Under the pieces are notes generated by a model. The model was not told the origin of the DNA. It did not search any database and was given only the letters and a program-made list of their open reading frames with translations. A program made the position numbers and the translations under genes. A DNA stretch of 14,373 bases from Stramenopiles sp. TOSAG23-6. Taxonomy: Eukaryota; Sar. Where the stretch lies: NCBI GenBank assembly GCA_900128565.1, contig LT636141.1:1-14373 (forward strand). The letters run 5' to 3'. How positions within the stretch are numbered: the stretch's first letter is position 1; each line of letters opens with the position of its first letter. Below are positions 6,047-13,500 of the stretch, in pieces.

Positions 6047-8679
6047 TCAAGGTATATGAGAAGAAGCAATTTGAAGACGTGCTCGCTCTCTAGCACGTTT
6101 ACGTGCCGCTAATATATCAATTTGTGCTTGTTTCGTATAGTCAACAAATACATCTTTTGATATTTTTGCGGGTCGTTTTGTAGCTGCACCTCTAGCTAAT
6201 ATTTCAGCTTGTTTTTTATCAAATTTTTTCTTGTTTTTAAGAGATGAACTTTGAAATGATGTTTTTTTCATACCAAAGCTATTTTTTTTATTGTGTTGAA
6301 ATGATGTTTTTTTCACACCAAAGCTATTTTTTTTATTGTGTTGAAATGACATTATTCTCTTGTTTACTGGTATTTTACTATTATTAGTAACATTTCCAAA
6401 TAAATCAGATATTGTACCTGTGTTTTCATTATTTTCATTATGTTCATTATTTTCATTATTTCTGATATCTATTGTAGTTTCTAGTAATTTTGATATTATA
6501 TTTTCGATACTTCCATTATACTGTTTCATTGCTTCGATACATTTGTTTCTTTCAAAGCCCATATTTAAAAGTACCTTCAGATCTGATTTTGAAGTAATTG
6601 TTTTATTTTCTTTTCTTTGTTTTTCGTCTCCAAAAAAATCAATATAATCATTTTCATTTGTTTTTGTTTCGACATTTACAATAGTATTATTGTTTTCTCT
6701 TTCTTGTCTTACAATAGTATTATTGTTTTCTCTTTCTTGTCTTCGATGTCGTAACAAACCTGATGATGTGAGATCATATATAGATGGTGATGGTAGTTCT
6801 GATGGAGGTGTATTGTGGTTTATATCACTCAAATCATTTGAATCGTTGCTATTTGGTAGTAAAAGTGGATTAACTATATTATCTGTATTTAAATTATTCA
6901 CATTTGCATGTATTGTATTAGATTTATATTTTGGTGAATTTATGAGTCTTTTAGCGCTATTCGCTGCAGCCGATTGTATAGATGTATTTATAGTATTCAT
7001 TGTAGATGTTTTAGAATTTTGATGTTCATGTCCATCACTATAGTGAACAGAATGTATCACACGCACAGTATCATTATTCACCATTACATCACTTACAGGA
7101 ATACTATCTGAGATGTTTGAAATATCTTTTGGGGGAAATCCAATTAAGCATTTAATATGAGAAGTTTGACTCCAACCACTTAATTTTAAAATTGATTTTC
7201 GAAGAGAGCGTAACGGTAATGTGGGATCAATATTGTGTAGAGTATGTGTCGTATTGCCGCTCAAGTCAGAGCGTATACGAATTCTCACTGACCAAAAGTC
7301 AGTATCACATTTCNTACCTAATGAATTTCGAATTTGTTGAGTGCTAATTTCACTACTACTATTATGATTATCATTATTATTATTATTGTCATTATTATTA
7401 TTATTACTACTATTATATAATGTTTCTACATATTGTGAATTATTACTGACTATCGATGCTTCTACTTTGTTGCTTTTTACATTATAATTAGTATTACTTT
7501 TTACATTATAATTAGTATTACTTTTTACATTATTATCAGTTGTATTTGTCGATTGGTGAATATTCCATCTATTACCTCTTTTATACGTAAAAAGTGGCGA
7601 CTTCCCTCCACCCAAGACATTACCAATACCAGTAAAACCTGTCGTTGCGATAGGACCTCCACTACGCTTATTTTTTCTTCGTTTTTCTCGTTCTTCACGA
7701 GCTCTTGTCTCTGCTGCTGTATCGTTTTCATCTGTGTTACCATCAACCACATCACTTTTTGGTGGATATGGTGGTGTATTCTTATTACTATTACTACTAT
7801 TATAGTTCTTATTACTATTATTACTACTATTATAGTTCTTACTATTATTAGGGAGATGCTTTATTCGAGGCATGATCCTTCCAGGTGTGTATTGTGAAAA
7901 AATATTTAATTTTGTTTTTGTTAGATATGAAATTTCGTATGAAAAAAAATATATATATATAAATTTGAAATTCATGATGAAAAAACATACGTAATACCAG
8001 TATTCAATATAGTTGACTTTATGTCCAGAGGCGGCGCGAAATCGACAACAAGGTCAACATGTCCATATAAGCTAACAGCTCTTTCAGGTTTCAATTCTAT
8101 TACATCAAGATAGTATTGTACACCTTGCCACTCGAGCATTACTGTCTGCCGCATCGTTAGTGCTGAAAACATACTAAATGTATTTTCTAATAATTTTTTA
8201 GGACCAACTGTTGCTGCCACATCGAGAAACGCCGAAGAATGTGGTTGAAAACGACAATATGTTCCCCGTTTTAACTCCCGACAACTTCGAAGAGTGGCTG
8301 TGTCGCCTTCGTTCAANGAAAGATTTTTCATCATCCNGAAAGGTAAGAACGCTTTTCCTTCTGGTGCTGAGAATTCCATTACACCACAAAATTGTAGTTT
8401 TCGCTTTCGTGTAGTGTTTAATGTCGAGGTATTATGTTTTTCTACACGTCGTTTTCGAGAAATCTCTTCTTCTTTATCCGTATTTGTGACTCGAAAAAGT
8501 AATGGATAAGGAAGCCCAAGAACAGATATTTGATGTAAAGCTGACTGTGGTAATACAACTTTATCACCATTCTCCAATTGCGGTTTGTCAACACAAGCAA
8601 CACTAAAGCAACTATAACTCTCTTGGAACAAAGCAGCTCTCTTTGGACTCCGAGAACGTCTCTGCGAAGGAAGATCCAT
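6047..8679 (-). CDS. UFD1: UFD1-type p97/Cdc48 cofactor extended with SHP, UBX-like and UBA domains
   Basis: Exon 1 (8679 to about 7991) encodes a UFD1 double-psi-barrel domain that binds ubiquitin and works with p97/Cdc48 in ER-associated and nuclear protein degradation. Hallmarks are YSCFSVACV, LPQSALHQI, YPLLFRVTN, CGVMEFSAPEG, RFQPHSSAFLD, PKKLLENTFSMFSALT and VDFAPPLD. An extra basic stretch of about 20 residues lies before CGVMEF. Exon 1 alone would stop at 235 residues, without UFD1's p97-binding SHP box. Exon 2 supplies one: FTGIGNVL (7636-7613). It then adds a UBX-like fold with the IGFPP signature of OTU1/YOD1 (about 7294-7049), a UBA domain with MGF (about 6589-6470) and a basic C-terminus. 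Joined length is about 840 residues. The linkers are Asn/Ser-rich with short tandem repeats. The alternative is two separate genes, the second starting at ATG 7873. The intron resembles others in the window, so I favour one gene. Ambiguous bases lie at 8337 (family suggests Trp), 8317 (Ser, silent) and 7314. Confidence 0.8.
6251..6349 (-). repeat. In-frame 45-bp tandem repeat in UFD1 exon 2
   Basis: Encodes SFQHNKKNSFG(V/M)KKT twice, plus the start of a third copy (SFQ). Each unit keeps the frame. It lies in the basic tail after the UBA domain. Confidence 0.85.
6677..6742 (-). repeat. In-frame 33-bp tandem repeat in UFD1 exon 2
   Basis: Encodes RQERENNNTIV twice, with near-identical DNA, between the UBX-like and UBA domains. 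Confidence 0.85.
7469..7534 (-). repeat. In-frame 24-bp tandem repeat in UFD1 exon 2
   Basis: Encodes NVKSNTNY units, nearly three copies, in the Asn-rich linker between the SHP box and the UBX-like domain. Further Asn/Ser microsatellites lie at about 7360-7415 and 7780-7850. Confidence 0.85.
7887..7990 (-). other. Intron of UFD1, member of the repeated intron family
   Basis: On the minus strand it starts GTATGTTTTTTC after ...GGTATTAC. It carries the shared core (palindrome-like TTCATACGAA, then TATCTAAC; 7943-7918). If it ends like the TruB introns (CACAATACAC, 7887), the protein reads through as G-I-T-P-G-R-I-M-P. A normal GT-AG end after GGAAG (7878, 113 nt) is also in frame (G-I-T-I-M-P), so this copy alone does not prove unusual splicing. 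Unspliced, exon 1 runs into TGA at 7972-7974. Confidence 0.7.
7918..7943 (-). repeat. Repeated intron core, copy in UFD1
   Basis: 26-nt core: TTCATACGAA, ATTTCATAT, CTAACAA on the minus strand. It differs from the TruB intron 2 copy at about 4 of 26 positions. The CTAAC segment could serve as a branch site. Confidence 0.8.
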
Positions 8680-8964
8680 TAGGAGAAAGTAAACTAAATT
8701 ACTCTATGAAATTCATCATCTATCTACCTGACTATTTATCTGGTTTACTATAATATTGAAATAAGATGAATTTTCAATTTGACAGTTTCTTAGTAAATAT
8801 AGCAATGAAACTGTGGAGAAAAATACCTATTACTACAAACTCTACCTCTTTTTTGCTTCACTCTTTTATTCGTCTCTTACAAAATAATAGTATAAATATC
8901 TTGGTAGTTAATCATCTCCAAAAGCAAAACTTGAGCAATCATTGATAAATGTCTTTTGTATGAA
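8680..8964. promoter_or_regulatory. Divergent promoter region of UFD1 (-) and the ankyrin gene (+)
   Basis: A 285-bp spacer separates two divergent start codons. A TATA-like TATAAATA at 8891-8898 lies about 67 bases before the ankyrin ATG. Two short upstream ATGs precede that start: 8949 (MSFV, stop TGA at 8961-8963) and 8960 (MKWIIIH, stop). They overlap the leader end and could lower translation of the ankyrin gene. The core promoter call is an inference. Confidence 0.35.
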
Positions 8965-11808
8965 ATGGATCATAATCCATTAATCGAACTTCTAGAATAT
9001 TATGTAAGCGAAGATGCCATAGCTGAACTTATCGAGAAGGATCCTTCAGTAACGCGAAAACTTGACAGATATGGTCGATATCCTCTCCATATAGCCGTCA
9101 AAAATAATCACTCCACAAAAGTAGTTGAAATTATTTTAGATACAAATCCTTTAGCTGCTTCCCATGCAGACAAGTATAATAGAATGCCTCTCCATTGGTC
9201 AAGTCAATCAACAGCGGCAGTATTAAAAAGTGTATTGAAAGCTTATCCAGCTGCTGTCGAAGTTGCCGACGAAAAGGACAGGTTTCCTCTACACTTGGCA
9301 CTTCTAGAGTGTGCTCCCATAGCAAACATATATTTATTAACAACAGCATTTCCGGGTGCAGTCAAAGCAGTAGATAAAAATGGTCGGCTACCCCTTCATA
9401 TCGCTTTACAAGCCTACGGATGGAATTTTGAGGTGATCAATCTTCTACTAGAAATATACCCCAACGCAGTGCGACAAAGAGACCAATATGAAATGCTTCC
9501 TCTTCATTATATATCTAGCTCTATCCCTAAAGAACACAAAAGGCAACACGAAATGTGTCGCAAGACGAAACCTGTTGAAAGACTTCTTGAATATNTCAGA
9601 ACAAAAGTTCTACAATTACGGAAACAATCTAGAGAACATCAAATTTACGTACGTGAAAAAGCTGAAAAGAAAATGTTGGAATCAATGCGAGACCCAACGG
9701 CTTATTTAAAATCAAAGGCTTTGAGGGATGCTGTGGATGTACCCAAACGGGAGGCAAAACGTAAAAATGCCGCAAAAGAAGAAAAAGAAACTCTGGAAAT
9801 TTTAGATTCAATGGGCAAAATAAAATATTTTAAAGGTGTCCTTGAAAATTCAAGATTGCAGGTACTACAACAAATAAGCAGTGGTTACGCAGATGCAATG
9901 ATATCTCCCGACACATCGGGAAATCTTCCGATTCACTGTGCGCTTTTACAACGAGCTGGATTAAAAATTATAGACGCCTTGGTACCTACATGGGCACGTG
10001 AAATTCCTAAAACAAAAAACAACGAAGGCTCATTACCCATACATTTAGCTTGTAGAAATGACGCATCATTAGCTATATTGAAACGTTTAATATCAGCTTT
10101 TCCCGAAAGTATTCGAGAACCAGATGATAATGGCAATCATCCATTACATCTAGCATGTAAGTATAATTCTTCACCTGAAAATATTGAATACTTGTGTGAA
10201 ACGCGTCAAAAGTCTGCTCGAACTCCAAATTCGTATGGGAATATACCTTTACATATTGCAGTAAACCCAATACGTCCTTCCGTACTACAAGCCAATGCGA
10301 TTGAAGAAGCTATAAATGCATCTAATGCAGCAACGGAGAAAGTTTTGAAAGAATTATTAAACTATCAAAAGCGCACTAAAAAAAAAGAGAAAAGGCAATC
10401 TACTGGGAGAGGATCGCTAGATTTCCCATCAAAGATGGGTGGATTATCAAAGACACCTGTAGAACCACTAATTGCGTCGGCTTCACTTAGAGTTATAAAT
10501 ATATTAATTGGTATCAATCCCAAAGGAGTTTCCACTCCAAACATAGATAAAGCTTTGCCTCTTCACATTGCAGTATTAAACAAAGCTCCCTTAGATGTTG
10601 TAAATCGACTTCTAGAATTATATCCAGACGCCACAAATGTTCCTATACGTGGAGGACGACTTCCGATACATATTGCAACTACTCATGGAGCATCTATTAA
10701 AGTAGTAAAATCTCTCATAAATGCCTTTCCATCTAGTGTCTCTATCCCTGATAACGCAAAACAATTGCCTTTACATAATGCTGTGCGCACAAAGGCAAAT
10801 GAGTTAGTAATTGCCGCATTAGTTAAAGAAAACCCCAGCAGTGCAAAATGTTTTGACAACGAAAATATGTTACCGCTACAATGGGCTTTGTGGCAAGGGT
10901 GTAGCACTAATGTAGTAAAGTGTATATTAAAAGCATTTCCAAAAGCAACATTGCAACCTGATCAATACAAAATGTTACCAATTCATTGGGCTGCTTTAAA
11001 CATAGCCCCTCTGGCACTCGTAAAAGCATTAATATTTGCAAACAAGAGTGCCTTGCAGAGAGGTGACTGTAACTTAAATTTACCTATTCATTTAGCAATG
11101 CAACCCAAAGCAGAAGTTCAAACGGTAAAAGCTATGATGAAGTCATACAGCAAGTCAATAAGCGCAGTGAATCACCATGGAATGACACCTCTGCATTGTG
11201 CGGCTAAAAATTCCGCTTCAGTGGAGATTTTACAAACTGTCTTGTCGTATCATAATGAAGCCCGAAATACTAAAGACTGTTGGGGAAAGACGCCTTTACA
11301 TTGGGTTGCCCAATGTAAAGGAAATGTAGCAACTCTGAATGTTTTACTAAATAATTGCTTGACTGGTGCAACTGCAGTTGATGACGAAGGCAATACACCA
11401 CTTCATCTCAGTGTAAAATATAATGCAACTCTACCAGTTATTTTACGATTAATTGGGGAATGTCCAGAAGCTGCAAAATGTGCAAATAATGATGACGAAA
11501 TACCCCTTCATACTGCTGCGAGATTTTCTAATTCATGCATGGTAGTAAATGCTCTATTAGAAGCAAATCCAAACGGATCGTTTACATATGCACGCCCAGA
11601 GGGTCCCAAAGGTCCACGTAAACTTCCTATATACTTTGCAGCTGCTCGAGGAGCTCCACTGGATTTTGTAAATGCTTTATTAAGCGTAAATACAAATACC
11701 AGCTTACAACCCGAAGGAAAGAAAAGATTACCACTCCGTGCTGCTAAAAAGGTTGCTTCTGAGAATGGCCATAAAGCTATTGTGGATCGGCTGAACGACT
11801 TCAAGTAA
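8965..11808 (+). CDS. Ankyrin-repeat protein with about 21 LPLH-type repeats
   Basis: A single-exon gene of about 947 residues from the ATG at 8965 (context GAAATGG). The frame is open a little further up, but without ATG. I count 21 repeat cores of the form (R/N/K)-x-P-[LI]-H-x-A, e.g. RYPLHIAV (38-45), RLPLHIAL, NLPIHLAM and MTPLHCAA. Each is followed by helices ending in ..LL..YP.A...D..G. The array is split: five repeats at about 38-200, then a Lys/Glu-rich, probably helical insert (about 205-300), then sixteen repeats to the end, broken once by a basic stretch KRTKKKEKRQ (about residues 467-476). No signal peptide, membrane segment or catalytic domain is seen, so it is probably a cytosolic or nuclear protein-binding scaffold. 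The repeat style is typical of large stramenopile ankyrin families. The partner is unknown. Base 9595 is ambiguous (F/L/I/V codon). Confidence 0.88.
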   Translation: MDHNPLIELLEYYVSEDAIAELIEKDPSVTRKLDRYGRYPLHIAVKNNHSTKVVEIILDTNPLAASHADKYNRMPLHWSSQSTAAVLKSVLKAYPAAVEVADEKDRFPLHLALLECAPIANIYLLTTAFPGAVKAVDKNGRLPLHIALQAYGWNFEVINLLLEIYPNAVRQRDQYEMLPLHYISSSIPKEHKRQHEMCRKTKPVERLLEYXRTKVLQLRKQSREHQIYVREKAEKKMLESMRDPTAYLKSKALRDAVDVPKREAKRKNAAKEEKETLEILDSMGKIKYFKGVLENSRLQVLQQISSGYADAMISPDTSGNLPIHCALLQRAGLKIIDALVPTWAREIPKTKNNEGSLPIHLACRNDASLAILKRLISAFPESIREPDDNGNHPLHLACKYNSSPENIEYLCETRQKSARTPNSYGNIPLHIAVNPIRPSVLQANAIEEAINASNAATEKVLKELLNYQKRTKKKEKRQSTGRGSLDFPSKMGGLSKTPVEPLIASASLRVINILIGINPKGVSTPNIDKALPLHIAVLNKAPLDVVNRLLELYPDATNVPIRGGRLPIHIATTHGASIKVVKSLINAFPSSVSIPDNAKQLPLHNAVRTKANELVIAALVKENPSSAKCFDNENMLPLQWALWQGCSTNVVKCILKAFPKATLQPDQYKMLPIHWAALNIAPLALVKALIFANKSALQRGDCNLNLPIHLAMQPKAEVQTVKAMMKSYSKSISAVNHHGMTPLHCAAKNSASVEILQTVLSYHNEARNTKDCWGKTPLHWVAQCKGNVATLNVLLNNCLTGATAVDDEGNTPLHLSVKYNATLPVILRLIGECPEAAKCANNDDEIPLHTAARFSNSCMVVNALLEANPNGSFTYARPEGPKGPRKLPIYFAAARGAPLDFVNALLSVNTNTSLQPEGKKRLPLRAAKKVASENGHKAIVDRLNDFK

Positions 11809-11907
11809 GTTGCTTTAGAAACAATAATGTAGTATGTAAAAAATAAAAGTTATTTTATTACTCTATATAATGATGTGCAAAAAATAAAAATATGTTTTAA
11901 AATCATT
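11809..11907. other. Convergent 3' spacer with back-to-back poly(A) signals
   Basis: AATAAA at 11842-11847 for the ankyrin gene and its complement at 11854-11859 for the coiled-coil gene lie within 18 bases of each other. The spacer between the two stop codons is only 99 bp. Confidence 0.5.
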
Positions 11908-13161
11908 TCATCTACAACATGCACTCTCAATACTCTCTTTCTTTATCTTTGTATTTTTATTCATCGGAGAATTCTGAAGAATCTTTAACTGCTCATTTGC
12001 CTTTGCAGTTTCAAGCTCCAATTGTAATATTTTTTGTCTTGTCTCTTCCCTTTTTGCCTCTTGCATTTGTATTTTTTCAAGCATTTCATTCTCTAGTTTC
12101 TGTTGCTCGCTTAACAGTGCTTGTGCCTCTGTGATTTCTTTCAGGCGAAGATCTATCTTTTCTTGCTCTTCTTTGTATTTTGTCTCAAAATCAGTTGCAT
12201 CTTTTTCTTTCTTCATACGTAAGTTTTTTCTGTGTTCCTCGGCGCCTCGTCTTAATTCGGCACCTTCTTCCAGCAATGCGTACTGGAACCTTGAAATACT
12301 ATCCCGAAATTTTTCGATTCCAGTGTTTTGCCTTTCTATCTCGGAATTCAAAATATTCTGAAATTTATCTCGCAATGTTGTAAGATCTTTGTTTCTAGTG
12401 CGATTTAGATCATCCAGGCCATTTATGACATCTGATATCATTTCTTCAGTTGGAGAGCCGCAATCTCCAACGCTAGAAAGTTTGTTTTTTAACCTATTGA
12501 AATCTGCCTTATGTGAAAGTTGCATCTGCATCAATTCATCATAGAAGGCTAAGTGTAGCTTACTATTCTCTTGAATTATTCTAGCGTGTTCAATCTCTTC
12601 CTGTGTAAGACGTCCCAGATCCTCTACAGATGATTTCGTTTCTCCCGTTGCTATATTGAATGCGTGTTTATACCCAGCAGCATTTTCAGTTTCATAATAC
12701 TCCGATGGAAACATTGCCAAATGATGCTTACTTACTTCGCGTTCAGCATCATTCTTAACAGTGAAAAGAACTCTAGGATGTTCTGGTTTAGGTTCTCCCG
12801 GCTTCCGTTTGTTTGCGGGTATAAGGCAGGCCACTACCGAATATCCAGCATCATTATGAGTTTCTCCTCTAACTAAAATGACATCATCTCCAAAACCCTT
12901 ATATAAGTCACTTTCGCCAGCTTCTGTCGGAAATTTAATTTCCTTTTGATTTTTTTGATTTCCATTTTGCTCATCCAATTTTATAGAATTGTAAAAATCC
13001 TTAATGACTTGTTCATCACTCTGTATTTGGTTGTCGTCAATTTTAACACCATAGAGGGTATCAACATCATTCCTTCTAACAGAATCGTTCATACCATAGA
13101 TGGAATCCAACTGAGAACCATACACCAATTCGTCTTCTGCAACGTCCGAAGTGCTGAACAT
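11908..13161 (-). CDS. Coiled-coil protein of unknown function
   Basis: A 417-residue single-exon protein. The acidic N-terminal 45 residues hold three similar short motifs, LVYG (12-15), SIYG (20-23) and TLYG (35-38). A folded-looking segment follows at about 80-170 (DVILVRGETHNDAGYSVVAC, PRVLFTVKNDAEREVSKHH, FPSEYYETENAAGYKHAFN). From about 185 to 405 it is strongly helical and charged with heptad-like spacing, ending in a Glu/Lys/Gln-rich coiled coil (EEQEKIDLRLKEITEAQALL). The C-terminus is basic and ends SACCR, which is not a standard prenylation box. No enzyme motif is recognised. A structural or adaptor role is an inference from the coiled coil only. It starts at ATG 13159-13161, divergent from the TruB gene. 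The long open frame and a composition unlike the non-coding DNA support a real gene. Confidence 0.78.
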   Translation of the reverse strand: MFSTSDVAEDELVYGSQLDSIYGMNDSVRRNDVDTLYGVKIDDNQIQSDEQVIKDFYNSIKLDEQNGNQKNQKEIKFPTEAGESDLYKGFGDDVILVRGETHNDAGYSVVACLIPANKRKPGEPKPEHPRVLFTVKNDAEREVSKHHLAMFPSEYYETENAAGYKHAFNIATGETKSSVEDLGRLTQEEIEHARIIQENSKLHLAFYDELMQMQLSHKADFNRLKNKLSSVGDCGSPTEEMISDVINGLDDLNRTRNKDLTTLRDKFQNILNSEIERQNTGIEKFRDSISRFQYALLEEGAELRRGAEEHRKNLRMKKEKDATDFETKYKEEQEKIDLRLKEITEAQALLSEQQKLENEMLEKIQMQEAKREETRQKILQLELETAKANEQLKILQNSPMNKNTKIKKESIESACCR

Positions 13162-13500
13162 CCTAACTATATGGTGATCGTTGTATCTTTTATTAATCGG
13201 GATTCGTCTTATATTTATTGTTTCTTAAAATATGTTCTCTTAAAAGAAGATACCGTAACAAGCAAAACCGTTACAAGCGGTACAGCGCTATATTTCCAAA
13301 TATCTACTAGCTAGGGTTGGGGGAATAAAAAAGTTCAGCTTGGAATCAAAATATCTCGAAAAAACGAAATCTTTTTTAACCTTTTGCGTTTTCTTCAAAC
13401 AGTAAAATTAGAATACCTGTGTATTATTTGCAAGAGCTACGAGTGTTTTATACCAATGAGAGGTACTTACTTCGATTATGTAGATTTGTGATATGTTCCC
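13162..13500. promoter_or_regulatory. Divergent spacer between the coiled-coil and TruB genes
   Basis: About 340 bp separate the two starts. No clear TATA box or repeat is seen. A plus-strand open frame enters from the left but is antisense to the coiled-coil gene and has no coding character. A four-codon upstream ATG frame (13493, M-F-P-stop) overlaps the TruB start at 13501. Confidence 0.3.

Noticed and set aside
6360-7022. Plus-strand hydrophobic frames that look like membrane proteins
   Set aside because: They are the complement of Asn/Lys-rich UFD1 exon 2, which gives Phe/Leu/Ile-rich antisense translation.
11800-11815. GTAAGT at the ankyrin stop codon as a splice donor
   Set aside because: A good donor by sequence, but the repeats are complete, the stop is in place and a poly(A) signal follows. 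No downstream exon is visible before the convergent gene.
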